This document shows positions 1-9,028 of a DNA stretch of 48,219 nt, piece by piece. Each line of letters starts with the position of its first letter. The stretch's first letter is position 1. The stretch is taken from the NCBI GenBank assembly GCA_015063335.1, contig SVUH01000010.1, forward strand, positions 1 through 48,219, given 5' to 3'. The notes under the pieces are model-generated. The model ran no database searches. It was not told where the DNA came from and saw nothing but the letters and a program-made list of their open reading frames with translations. A program made the translations under genes and the position numbers. This stretch comes from Oscillospiraceae bacterium (GTDB lineage: Bacteria; Bacillota_A; Clostridia; Oscillospirales; CAG-272).

Positions 1-31
1 GAAATATTTAAGCTATCTTATTTTAAAAAAT

Positions 32-58
32 GTAGGGACAGGCGTCCCCGACTGTCCG
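32..58 (+). repeat. REP-like element, copy 1
   Basis: A 27-nt unit begins with the tetranucleotide GTAG. An imperfect hairpin follows, bounded by GGACAG and CTGTCC, with an internal GGCGTCC. It differs at one base from two copies inside the transposase gene near 28.5 kb. A GTAG foot followed by a palindrome is the known layout of REP sequences recognised by RAYT transposases. Confidence 0.75.
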
Positions 59-114
59 TTATAATAGATTAAAATTAAAAGCAAAATTAAAAGATTAGAA
101 CAAACTAATTTTGC

Positions 115-190
115 GGTTTTCTTTTGCTTACCTTTTCTTTTTCCTAAAAGAAAAGTAGGTGCTTACCTTTTCTTTTTTTAAAGAAAAGTA
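115..190. repeat. Composite intergenic repeat (A-type, degenerate)
   Basis: The stretch contains two copies of a pyrimidine-rich motif (TTTTGCTTACCTTTTCTTTT) facing purine-rich complements such as AAAAGAAAAGTAGG. The same motif recurs near 20.3, 24.3 and 35.9 kb. The AT-rich DNA just to the left (61-114) resembles the partner B part seen at those loci. No gene is supported in 1-225. Confidence 0.7.
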
Positions 191-191
191 T

Positions 192-216
192 GAGCTGCTC
201 CAAAATGGAGCAGCTC
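192..216 (-). terminator. Hairpin ending the sugar-transport operon
   Basis: A perfect 10-bp stem (GAGCTGCTCC with GGAGCAGCTC, 5-nt loop) lies just past the stop of the last permease gene. A run of seven T is on its plus-strand right side, and a weaker T-rich stretch follows on the minus strand. It may therefore work in both directions. Confidence 0.65.
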
Positions 217-225
217 GTTTTTTTA

Positions 226-1380
226 TTAGTCTGCGGTAAGACCGGAACGCTCGATACCCTGTACGAGGTACTTCTGACAGAAGAGATACATTACTATCAG
301 CGGAGCTATGATCATAATTCCGCAGGTATTTCTTATTGCAGATTCGTACAGCTGCTTTCCGGCATAATCCATCGCAAGCGAGGAAGGAACGTCGATAACG
401 TTCGGCATCAGCGTCGTCTTCGTTGTCGTGAAGAACAGGCCGGTGTAGAAGTCGTCGGTCCACTGCCACGAGAATGCGAACAGGAATACCGTTATCATCA
501 TGGGCACGGAGAGAGGCAGAATGACGTTGATAAAGGTATGGATAGTACCCGAACCGTCAATGTAAGCCGACTCCTCAAGCTCATCGGGAACTCCCTTGAA
601 GAACTGGCGAAGCAAGAAGATATACAAGCCGTTCTTAAAGGCAAGTCCGCATATAGACATGATGATAAGAGGCCAATAGGTGTTCGTGAGGTTAATACCG
701 TCAGTTGAGAACTTATCCCAAGAATCGGGGATAATGTCGATAACTCCGTTGAGGAGCTTGAGCTCCTTCATGGGCTCCCATACGCCGCCATTTATGAGCG
801 AGTCGATACCGAAGATATCTATCACAGGCAAGCCGCCGCCGTTGAGCCAGCCGAAAATTCCGAGAATATCGAAATAACGGAAGTTCATAAAGAGCGAGAG
901 GCGAAGCGTCTGGTGAGGAACTACGAGGGAGAAGATAACCGCAAGGAACACGATGTTGTTACCCTTGAACTTAAACTTTGCAAGACCGTACGCTACGAAG
1001 CAGCATATAAAGGTCTGTATCAAAGCGGTGCTTCCCGAGAGGAAGAGCGTATTGGTAAACGCTTCAAGATAAGCGTTTTCAGCCCAGATCGCCTTATAAA
1101 TATCAAGCGAGAATTCCTTAGGGATAAGTCTTACGGTAACGTCAACGAAGTCGTCGGGGGACATGAACGATCCCGCGATCTTAGTAAAGAAGGGGTAAAG
1201 CACGATGTAGGATATACCTATGAGAAGCACGAGTCTTACAAGATACCATGCTATCTTCTTAAGGAAGAAAGTGGAGAGAAACTTTGCTTTTATTCTGTCC
1301 TTCAAGGGCGAACGGTCAAAATCAACGCGGATCTTGTTCTTCGTTTCCCTGCGGACCTTTAATTTGTTAGGTGCATTCAT
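226..1380 (-). CDS. Carbohydrate ABC transporter permease, MalG-like (second pair)
   Basis: This inner-membrane permease subunit has 384 aa. Near residue 270 it has the EAA loop that contacts the ATPase (ESAYIDGSGTIHTFINVILP), which marks the binding-protein-dependent transport family. The MalG-type sequence GLAKFKFKG and hydrophobic segments fit six membrane spans with a long charged N-terminus. About 65 extra residues, rich in Gly, Asp and Trp, sit between the LRLSLFMNF segment and the TYWPLII segment. Typical MalG proteins have a short loop there. The start at 1380 is preceded by AAGGAGG at 8 nt. It is the last gene of the operon, 17 bp after its partner permease. The substrate cannot be read from the sequence. 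Confidence 0.93.
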   Translation of the reverse strand: MNAPNKLKVRRETKNKIRVDFDRSPLKDRIKAKFLSTFFLKKIAWYLVRLVLLIGISYIVLYPFFTKIAGSFMSPDDFVDVTVRLIPKEFSLDIYKAIWAENAYLEAFTNTLFLSGSTALIQTFICCFVAYGLAKFKFKGNNIVFLAVIFSLVVPHQTLRLSLFMNFRYFDILGIFGWLNGGGLPVIDIFGIDSLINGGVWEPMKELKLLNGVIDIIPDSWDKFSTDGINLTNTYWPLIIMSICGLAFKNGLYIFLLRQFFKGVPDELEESAYIDGSGTIHTFINVILPLSVPMMITVFLFAFSWQWTDDFYTGLFFTTTKTTLMPNVIDVPSSLAMDYAGKQLYESAIRNTCGIMIIAPLIVMYLFCQKYLVQGIERSGLTAD

Positions 1381-1397
1381 TTACGGCTCCTCCTTTC

Positions 1398-2354
1398 TTA
1401 GTCTTTTCTCTGATAGAACACGAATGCCGAGAATATTCCCGCTACCACCGCAATTATCAGAATTACGATAAGGAAGTACATCCATGCCATTGCCGAGCTG
1501 AGAACCCTTCCGTTCGTATCTCGGTAGGTATTCTCGATAAACTTCATCACCACGTTCGAGTCCGTCGTAAAGGAGTCTATAACCGTATAGACCGCGTTTA
1601 CAAGGATCATCGGGCTTATCATCGGGAAGGTGATCTTCCAGAAGGTTTCCCATGCAGTTGCTCCGTCTATCTGTACTGACTCGTATATTGCGGGGGATAT
1701 GGACTGAAGTCCCGTGAGGAATATGAGCATCTGTACGCCCGAACGGTTTACTATATCGTAGATATTGTTAATTGCCGTTGTAACGTACTTAACGAGCTCT
1801 TGTCCTACTACCATGCCCGAGAGCATCTGCTCTACGTCCATGGAGGATACGATTCCCGATGCTGCGCTCTCTCCCGAGCCGTCGTCCATTCCCTCTTCCA
1901 TTCCCTCACCGACAAGGTTCTGGGACTCAATGCCCTCCATAAGACCTGTCGAAAGGATAACGGGGATAAAGAATATTGCTCTGAAAACTGCGCGTCCTGC
2001 CATCTTCTGGTTAAGCATTACTGCCATAAACAAGGAGAAGATAAGGATCATGGGAATATCGAAGATCATGTTCTGAAGTCCCGTTAGAAGCGTTTCCACG
2101 TAATCGGGATTTTCGAACAGAGCGTTGCTGTAGTTCGACCAGCCGGCGGGAATCAACTGATAGCTGCCGTCCTGGAGATAATTAATGGTATAAAAGCTAT
2201 AGCGAATGGAATCGTACACTATCGGAAGATAGATAAGTATGAATCCTATTACGAAGGGGAGCACGAATATCCAGCCCGAACGAGCCTTACGCTTTTCGAG
2301 CGACGCGCCATTACGGCGTTTGCCGAGCGCTTTAACCTTAATGTCTTTAGTCAT
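1398..2354 (-). CDS. Sugar ABC transporter permease, MalF-like (second pair)
   Basis: This 318-aa integral membrane permease is the partner of the MalG-like protein encoded next to it. The EAA loop reads ESVQIDGATAWETFWKITFP near residue 225. The first membrane span (WIFVLPFVIGFILIYLP) follows a basic N-terminal tail. Between the third span and the EAA region lies an acidic insert of about 60 residues, rich in Gly, Glu, Asp and Met (residues 140-200). It is absent from the first permease pair and would face the outside. A GGGGGAG ribosome binding site precedes the ATG. The operon has no ATPase gene, so an unlinked MsmX-type ATPase is inferred. Confidence 0.92.
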   Translation of the reverse strand: MTKDIKVKALGKRRNGASLEKRKARSGWIFVLPFVIGFILIYLPIVYDSIRYSFYTINYLQDGSYQLIPAGWSNYSNALFENPDYVETLLTGLQNMIFDIPMILIFSLFMAVMLNQKMAGRAVFRAIFFIPVILSTGLMEGIESQNLVGEGMEEGMDDGSGESAASGIVSSMDVEQMLSGMVVGQELVKYVTTAINNIYDIVNRSGVQMLIFLTGLQSISPAIYESVQIDGATAWETFWKITFPMISPMILVNAVYTVIDSFTTDSNVVMKFIENTYRDTNGRVLSSAMAWMYFLIVILIIAVVAGIFSAFVFYQRKD

Positions 2355-2369
2355 TGTTTACTCCCCCTT

Positions 2370-5300
2370 TCATTGATTTTGCTGCTTCGGAAGAACTACG
2401 TATCCGTAAGCGTCGATAGCATAAGAGTGACCGTCCACATCAACTATTACCTTATAGTTGTTGAAGTTAAGAACGAATACCGTTCCGTCGCTATATCTCT
2501 CGTAAACTATCTTGTTGGTATCAGTCTCGTACGTAGGAAGCTCGTAGGTTTCCTTAACGATGGAATTCACGTCGCCGAGAGCACTCTTGTACTCGGGCAC
2601 GTAATTTTCATATACCTCATCGGTATCGTCTTCGCTTGCAGCATTAGAAACCGCAACCGCAGCGGTAAGATCAGCATTTACGCCGGCAACGACATCGTCC
2701 ATCTTTGCAAGATCTGCAACGATAGATGCGTCAATGCTTGCAAGAGCTGCCGCAACGTTTGCCTTATAGGAAGCATCGAGAGTGGGATCGTTATTTACAC
2801 ATTCAAGATACTCGCCCATAGCAAGCTTGTATTCAGCGCAAAGCGCGGTGTAAGCGTCGAGATATTCGATCGCATCAGTCTTAAGCACTGAGAACGTAGT
2901 TTCGCCATTATTAAAGGCTTCCATAGACTTCTCGTAATCGGCTTTTGCCTTTTTGTAGCCGCCGTTCGCATCGGCAGAAGCAATGATATCCTCTACTATT
3001 CTGCGGATCTCAAGTCTTGCGATTCTGTAGTTATCGGTGGTCATATCGTCGATAGCCTTCAGATACTCACGCTCCGCCTTATTGTTAGCCGCGATAAGCT
3101 CCTCAGCGTTCTTGATAAGCTCGTCATCGTCAGGAACACGAACGCCGCTTATGAACTTATGCTCCTCGATAAGAGAGGTCTGTACGCCCGAGAGCGCTGC
3201 ATTGAGCTCGGTGTAGTAAGCAACCATATCATCAAACCAGATATCGTATCTTACCGAGTAATACTTACTGAGCTCCTCGTAGTTCTTAAGGTTGTTGGTG
3301 TTTCTATACGAGAGGATAAACTGGAGAGACGCACCGTTCTCAATTGCCTTGAGAAGCGCGTACTCAATGTTACCCTCCATGTTCAGAGGTGTTCCCGCAA
3401 ACTCAACGTATCCGTGGAGAACCATTCCGAGGAAAGGTACGGATGCCGAGGACTGCGAATAACGGCTGGAGTCAAGAGCCACGTCGGTGATGTGGTCTAC
3501 GTACTGCCAGGTATAAGCGTTTCCGCCGGAAGTAAGCACGGAATCAAAGCTGTCGCTCATGTGTGCGAGCGCCTCGACCGTAAACTTCTTGGAGTCCTCG
3601 CGGTTGTAAGGCTCATCCTCGTCAAAGTCGGAGTTGAGCGTGTTACCGAGCGTAGAAACTGCTATTCCGCCGTTGCCGTATTTATCGGTATAAGTCTTAG
3701 TCAGCTTGTTGTAGAAGTGACTGAAATATGCGGGGGACAGCGCAAGATCATAGTAGCTGATGTAGGTATGCTTGGTTGCACTGTACTCACGCTTACTTGA
3801 ATAGCGGTTGTCGATGGTCTTTACTGCATGCTTCTTGAGCGAGAGTCCGTCGAACATTCCGTCGCCCTTTACGTAAGCAAAGTCAAAGTCGGGATATACG
3901 CCGTACTTACCATCTGCATCCTCGAGCAGCTCCTCGTAGCTGATCTCATCGTTTACCGCACCCTCCCACTTGAGGTAGTACGGAACCTGAGGATCGGTGA
4001 TGCCGCCCTTGGTAAAGCCCGTAAGAACAAAGTTTACGTTGTCTATTCCAACCTCTGACAGGTCCTTATACATTTGAGTAACGTCCTCAAAGGTAGTAAG
4101 GGGAGTCATTACGTTGATCGGGATGGAAAGGAATCTCTCGGTAGTCTCAAGAGCACCGAAGGACTCGATGTAAAGCGGGATATTCTCTCGCACTTCACTC
4201 GACTCAAGCTTTGTGAGAACTCCCTTGTTTTCGAGGTATTCGCGGTAAGCCTTTGCCATTCCTACGTAAGAGCAATCGTAGAAGCTCTTAGAGGAAGTAT
4301 CCGCCGAAAGTTCCTTGTCGGTAAGCATGATGTATCTTACCTTATAGTTACCCGTGTACTTTCTCGAGGAAACTACCGTCCACGTATCGTTAGCACCGAC
4401 GGAGAGGGAGTCTGCAACGTTGTAAGTATCCTGAGGTCTGGGGTAAACGATCATTTTAACCGTGTTGTATTCGCTCGTTCTTACCGCATGGTAGGACGAA
4501 AGCTCCATAAGAGCGTCTCCCTCCTCAACGATAGCAACAAATCCGCGCTCGTCAGTCGTAATCTCGGCTGTCTCAGATGCGGGGGCGGGAGTCGCTGCGT
4601 CTGCTGACGTATCGCCATCTGCGGGCTTATCGGTCGCAGGCTTCTTGTTAGCAGTTGCCTCCTTGATCGTCGCGAGGTCCTCGGTCTCAACCAGACCGAA
4701 TACGGGATAGCGGATTATCTCCTGATGCGTTCCCGAAATGGTATGGTATGCATAGTCCTGACCGTAAACCTTACCTGTAACGGTAGTGGACGCGCCAAGG
4801 TCGGTTATTTTCTGGAAGTCAAAGAGCGTTCCCGAGCCGTCCGGGAAGAAGGTATATCCCGAATTGTTCTTTGCGAAGTTTCCTTCCTTGTTCGAGCTTG
4901 CTCCGGCTCCCATGTAAGGAAGGATCTCTATGCTGTAAAGCTGGTAGAGAGCTTCGTTGAAGCGGATACCGTTTGCGGGAAGTCTTACAGAAAGTCCCTG
5001 TCCGTCAACGGTATATTCAAGAGCCATCTTAAAGAGAGGAGGATTCTTATCTTCGCTCTCGTACTCTACTAGCAAATGGTCCTCGTCGAGCATCTCGTAC
5101 GTATAGTCGGGCGCGTAGGTCTTGATAGTTGCTTCAAGCTTCGAGAGCTGTACGCCCGAGGTCGATGCATCAAGCACGTATACGGGCATCTTTCTCGTGA
5201 TCGGGAAGGACTTATACATAGCCTCTCTGAGCGAATCATTCACTGCGGAGGGATCCTGAAGCTTGTAGCGATTCACGAACTGCTTATATTCGAAGCTCTC

Positions 5301-5891
5301 CTCACCAAGCGCTTCTTTGATAGGATTCAAGAGATTTTCCTCAAATGAGCTCTTCTCGATCATGTGAGGAACGAGCATTCTTGCTTCCTCACGTCCTATC
5401 GTGTACTCAACGCGAAGACCGTTCTTGATGTTTCTTACTACGATCTGTCCTCTTTCGGCGGACCACTCGTAGCTGTAATAGGTCTGCTTGTTATTGCTTA
5501 CAATGTCAACGAAGGTAACCGAAAGCTGAGACATGATCTCTTTCTTGATGGATTCGGTAGCCGTTGAAGCACCTACGGTGTAGGGGTTGGTGAAAAGCAC
5601 CTCTCCCGTTGCCTTGTTGCGAACCGCTACCTCTCCGCTATACGCGTCTACGTAAAGCTGAAAGCCGTCTGTCTCGGGATGCTCAAAGCGCAGGTCCATG
5701 GTCTCGAGTTTTTCTTCCTTGGTTGCAAATACAGTACCAAAGTAGTCGATCGTCGCCTTAGCGTTTGAGGTATTGTACTCGTACTCTATTTCAGTCGTTG
5801 CCGATGCTTCCTCTGCCGATGCAAGGACGGAGAATGCACTTACCAGCATAATGACGGATAAAAGAGCAGCCATTATTCTATTAAATTTCAT
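2370..5891 (-). CDS. Secreted DUF5696-like protein, possible glycan-active enzyme
   Basis: This 1173-aa exported protein begins with a clear Sec signal peptide (Lys-Arg then a hydrophobic core ending ASA near residue 26). The central region contains FFPDGSGTLFDF near residue 350, which I recognise as typical of DUF5696 proteins. These are often encoded beside sugar ABC transporters and Yip1 proteins in Paenibacillus and Clostridia. An Ala/Thr/Asp linker lies near residues 410-445. Residues about 920-1110 are a charged helical, probably coiled-coil, region. The last 50 residues look like a beta-rich domain. A glycoside-hydrolase-like role is an inference from context. No lipobox or C-terminal membrane anchor is seen. 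The protein is longer than I expect for the family. Confidence 0.8.
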   Translation of the reverse strand: MKFNRIMAALLSVIMLVSAFSVLASAEEASATTEIEYEYNTSNAKATIDYFGTVFATKEEKLETMDLRFEHPETDGFQLYVDAYSGEVAVRNKATGEVLFTNPYTVGASTATESIKKEIMSQLSVTFVDIVSNNKQTYYSYEWSAERGQIVVRNIKNGLRVEYTIGREEARMLVPHMIEKSSFEENLLNPIKEALGEESFEYKQFVNRYKLQDPSAVNDSLREAMYKSFPITRKMPVYVLDASTSGVQLSKLEATIKTYAPDYTYEMLDEDHLLVEYESEDKNPPLFKMALEYTVDGQGLSVRLPANGIRFNEALYQLYSIEILPYMGAGASSNKEGNFAKNNSGYTFFPDGSGTLFDFQKITDLGASTTVTGKVYGQDYAYHTISGTHQEIIRYPVFGLVETEDLATIKEATANKKPATDKPADGDTSADAATPAPASETAEITTDERGFVAIVEEGDALMELSSYHAVRTSEYNTVKMIVYPRPQDTYNVADSLSVGANDTWTVVSSRKYTGNYKVRYIMLTDKELSADTSSKSFYDCSYVGMAKAYREYLENKGVLTKLESSEVRENIPLYIESFGALETTERFLSIPINVMTPLTTFEDVTQMYKDLSEVGIDNVNFVLTGFTKGGITDPQVPYYLKWEGAVNDEISYEELLEDADGKYGVYPDFDFAYVKGDGMFDGLSLKKHAVKTIDNRYSSKREYSATKHTYISYYDLALSPAYFSHFYNKLTKTYTDKYGNGGIAVSTLGNTLNSDFDEDEPYNREDSKKFTVEALAHMSDSFDSVLTSGGNAYTWQYVDHITDVALDSSRYSQSSASVPFLGMVLHGYVEFAGTPLNMEGNIEYALLKAIENGASLQFILSYRNTNNLKNYEELSKYYSVRYDIWFDDMVAYYTELNAALSGVQTSLIEEHKFISGVRVPDDDELIKNAEELIAANNKAEREYLKAIDDMTTDNYRIARLEIRRIVEDIIASADANGGYKKAKADYEKSMEAFNNGETTFSVLKTDAIEYLDAYTALCAEYKLAMGEYLECVNNDPTLDASYKANVAAALASIDASIVADLAKMDDVVAGVNADLTAAVAVSNAASEDDTDEVYENYVPEYKSALGDVNSIVKETYELPTYETDTNKIVYERYSDGTVFVLNFNNYKVIVDVDGHSYAIDAYGYVVLPKQQNQ

Positions 5892-5910
5892 AACGTTTCT
5901 CCCTCCTATC

Positions 5911-8139
5911 CTACATTCTGAACTGAATTTCCGTTACGATATTGGTCACGAAGCTTACGAGCTTTCCAACAAGCGTCGTGAACAAAATTGCTATAAACAT
6001 TATAATTATCATTCCCACTATCGTTCCGATGGTAGTAAGAACGTTCTTACCGATGGAATAGTCGTGGGTTACCATCATTCCGCAGAAGATGAGCAAGCCT
6101 GCCCAGATAAACGCGAATGCGTTTACAACGGAGAGGATATCAAGCTCTGCGGTAACGAGGAAGTTAGAGATGATGGTGGTGGGTATCATTATAAGCACCA
6201 AAGGCATAAGCGCATAGCAGGTTGCTATAAAGATATCCTTGTAGCTTCCTTCACCGTCAAAGAGCGTTGTAAGACACCAGTTTGCGATGGTCCAGAGTGC
6301 AAGGGGTATTGCGACTCCGAGGAATACACCGAATATAGTTGAGTAATTCTGCTGAGGATTGAGCAGATATCCCTGACCTATTGCCTGATAGTAGAAGGTC
6401 AGAATAGTCATTACGAGGATCGTAATAGCCGCGGGAAGCGAGCCGCGCTTCTCGTGCTTAAGATCCCAGAATCCGTCAAACGGATGCAGAATTACGTGGA
6501 ACACGTACAAGAAGTGATGCCAGAAATTCTTCTTCTCGCCCGACGTTGCAACTCTCTTGTTTACCTTGGTCGCATACTTCATGAAGAACATGCAAGCAAC
6601 GCAGACTGCGATAGCGATGATCGGAATAAGTATTATGTACTTAGACATCCAATTCTTTCTCAGATCCTTATATGCTACCGAGTAGTTCTCCGTATCGTAC
6701 GCGGACTTGTAGTATTCAAGCGCTTCCTCAAGGTGGTTGCTTCGATAAAGCGCGTTACCTATTCCGATGTACGCCGCGTCAAAGTTGGAGTTTCTCTTAA
6801 GTATCTCTATCCAGTCGTCGATCGCCTGGTCGTAACGGCGCTCGTTCTGGTTACGAAGCGCGTTTACAATAATGTTACCGTACTCAGTCCTCTCGTAGAC
6901 CGTAAAGGTCTTTGCGGTCTTATCGAGCAAGATCATGTTATCGCCCTGATAAACTATACCTGCAAGTCCTTGGCTTGATATGTTACCGAGCTGACGTCCC
7001 GTATCACCGAACGCAAAGAGGAGGTTACCGTCAAAATCGTAGGTAAATACCTTACTTCTCTTCTGGTCGATGATAGACCACGTCTTCTCAGGTCCTACCG
7101 CAACGTCAACGACCGTCGACGCGCCGAATATGGTATCGGAGGGCTTTGCCTGCTTTACGTCTACCTCACCCGAGGGAGGATAGAAGCCGTTTCTTCTCAT
7201 GATCTCCGAGCCTGCCGCGTTAAGCATCTTAACGGGCGCGTAGTCACCCGACTTGGACTTTGAATTGATTGCCGAAATAATGTCGTTTTCTTCAATGGAG
7301 TTAGTGGTTACGTAGATAAAGTCTCCAAAGAGAGTAATGTTATTAAACTCGGTGGAAACGTAGCTCTCGGAGTTCTTTCTCTGCGCCTCCGTCTGGAAAC
7401 GGCGCCAGATCCGGTCCCAAATGGACATAACGACTTTCTGCGCTCCGATAAATCCTGTAAAGTCACCCGTATCAGTCATAACGATGATACCCTGGTAGGT
7501 AGTGGAGGATACGACGTAAAGTCTGTCGTACTGGTCGACCGCAACCGCAACGGGCTTATATACTGCACCGTCGTCAAAAAGCTCTGACTCAGGCTGAGGA
7601 ATTACGGAGAGGAAGTTTCCGTCGTGGTCAAAGGTAAGAATTCTGCTTGCGTCAGTGTCGCAAACGAAAATTCTTCCCTTTACTTGGTCGGTACCGACGA
7701 TCTTATCCTCGGTGATAAACACGCCCTTAGGTGCCGTAAGGCTGTCAGCAACGCCCTGGTCGTTTATAAAGTTGGAAATTATAAACTTCAAGCGATAATA
7801 TCTGTCGAGGACTACGATTCTGTTGTTATCGGTGTCCGCGATGTACACGTTCATCGCCTCGTCCGTCTCAATATCAGAGGGATTGGACAAGGAAAGAAGC
7901 GCGTTCTTCTTATCGGTATCGGTTACGTCGGGGTGATACTTTGCCATCAGCTCAGGATCGTTAAGTCCCATATAAGCAGCGTCGATAGACTTTGCGGGAA
8001 CGTACGCGTCAGGTGAGTACAGAGCCGTTCCGTCTATGGAATAGGTGTACGTCTGATAGGGTGCGCTTGCTCCTACGGGGAGAGCCAATACCATGATGAG
8101 CGCAAATATAGCGCAAACAATCGCTGTTATTCTTTTCAT
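5911..8139 (-). CDS. NHL beta-propeller/TPR/Yip1-domain membrane protein
   Basis: This 742-aa protein fuses three parts. After a signal peptide ending near ASA, residues about 85-430 carry NHL-type repeats, such as SDIETDEAMNVYIADTDNNR and the later DVAVGPEKTW and FDGNLLFAFG blades, which form an extracytoplasmic propeller. Residues about 440-505 are TPR-like helices (YDQAIDDWIEILKRN and LEEALEYYKSAYD). One membrane span follows (YIILIPIIAIAVCVACMFF). The last 190 residues are a multi-span Yip1 domain with the HPFDGFWDLK entry motif and CYALMPL. The gene lies in the middle of the sugar-transport operon, 15 bp after the permease gene. A sensing or assembly role at the membrane is inferred; no catalytic motif is visible. 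Confidence 0.85.
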   Translation of the reverse strand: MKRITAIVCAIFALIMVLALPVGASAPYQTYTYSIDGTALYSPDAYVPAKSIDAAYMGLNDPELMAKYHPDVTDTDKKNALLSLSNPSDIETDEAMNVYIADTDNNRIVVLDRYYRLKFIISNFINDQGVADSLTAPKGVFITEDKIVGTDQVKGRIFVCDTDASRILTFDHDGNFLSVIPQPESELFDDGAVYKPVAVAVDQYDRLYVVSSTTYQGIIVMTDTGDFTGFIGAQKVVMSIWDRIWRRFQTEAQRKNSESYVSTEFNNITLFGDFIYVTTNSIEENDIISAINSKSKSGDYAPVKMLNAAGSEIMRRNGFYPPSGEVDVKQAKPSDTIFGASTVVDVAVGPEKTWSIIDQKRSKVFTYDFDGNLLFAFGDTGRQLGNISSQGLAGIVYQGDNMILLDKTAKTFTVYERTEYGNIIVNALRNQNERRYDQAIDDWIEILKRNSNFDAAYIGIGNALYRSNHLEEALEYYKSAYDTENYSVAYKDLRKNWMSKYIILIPIIAIAVCVACMFFMKYATKVNKRVATSGEKKNFWHHFLYVFHVILHPFDGFWDLKHEKRGSLPAAITILVMTILTFYYQAIGQGYLLNPQQNYSTIFGVFLGVAIPLALWTIANWCLTTLFDGEGSYKDIFIATCYALMPLVLIMIPTTIISNFLVTAELDILSVVNAFAFIWAGLLIFCGMMVTHDYSIGKNVLTTIGTIVGMIIIMFIAILFTTLVGKLVSFVTNIVTEIQFRM

Positions 8140-8154
8140 ACTCTCCTCCTGTGA

Positions 8155-9027
8155 TTAGTCTTTCATTCCGCTCGAACCCATGGTTTCAATGATGTTCGAC
8201 TGGGTTACAACGAATACCGATATAGGAACGAGCATCATTACGACGGTCGCAGCTGCGCTCGCGCCCGCACGCTTGATTCCTCCTGCGGTGATCTGCTGAA
8301 TTGCATAGTTGATAGACTTGAGCTCCTCGGAATGGATGTAGATGGAAGCGCCCTGGTTCCAGAGATCCTGGAACGAGTAGATGATAAGCGTCAGCCACGC
8401 GGGCTTAACCATCGGCATCGCGATTATCCAGAAAGTACGAAGCTCGCTCGCACCGTCAAGTCTTGAGCTTTCAAGAACCGCGTCTGTTACGTTAGTCTCC
8501 ATAAACTGCTTCATAAGGTAAAGACCAAGCGTCGTTCCCCATGCGGGAATGATTATTGCCCAGTACGTATTAATAATATGAAGCGAACTCATGAGGATAA
8601 AGCAGGTAACTGCCGTAACCGTCTTATGGAACATGAGGGACGTTCTTACGAGCTTAAACATCGTCTTTCCGCCGGGGAATGCGATCTTCGCCATTGCGTA
8701 TGCCGCAAGGGACGAAAAGAACAGGTTTCCGAGCGTTCCCGCTACCGACGTGAATACCGTGTTGAATATGTATCTTGAGAAAGGAACGAGAGTTCCGCTC
8801 ATAAGAGTCAACAGATCCTGGAAGTTCTTAAAGGTGGGGTTGGATACGTAAAATCTCGGGGGGAACATCCAAAGCTCGTCAAGGGGCTTTAAGGACTGGA
8901 TAACGACATAATACATAGGAATGAACATGAAAAGTCCGAGAAGAACCAAAAGACATGTTATTCCAAAGTCGCCTCCTCTGGATCGTGCAAGCACGACTTT
9001 GTGTTTTCTTGTTCTCAGCTTTGCCAT
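8155..9027 (-). CDS. Carbohydrate ABC transporter permease, MalG-like (first pair)
   Basis: This 290-aa integral membrane permease has the usual MalG length. The EAA loop is LESSRLDGASELRTFWIIAM near residue 195. Hydrophobic spans include CLLVLLGLFMFIPMYYVVI at the N-terminus, and the conserved stretch NTYWAIIIPAWG precedes the EAA loop. Only one base separates it from the upstream permease gene, so the two are probably translationally coupled. It lacks the long loop insert of the second MalG-like protein in the same operon. Confidence 0.95.
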   Translation of the reverse strand: MAKLRTRKHKVVLARSRGGDFGITCLLVLLGLFMFIPMYYVVIQSLKPLDELWMFPPRFYVSNPTFKNFQDLLTLMSGTLVPFSRYIFNTVFTSVAGTLGNLFFSSLAAYAMAKIAFPGGKTMFKLVRTSLMFHKTVTAVTCFILMSSLHIINTYWAIIIPAWGTTLGLYLMKQFMETNVTDAVLESSRLDGASELRTFWIIAMPMVKPAWLTLIIYSFQDLWNQGASIYIHSEELKSINYAIQQITAGGIKRAGASAAATVVMMLVPISVFVVTQSNIIETMGSSGMKD

Positions 9028-9028
9028 A

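Noticed and set aside
1..225. Short frames at the left edge (such as 113 aa on the minus strand at 128-469)
   Set aside because: They overlap the terminator, the repeats and the end of a clear permease gene in another frame.
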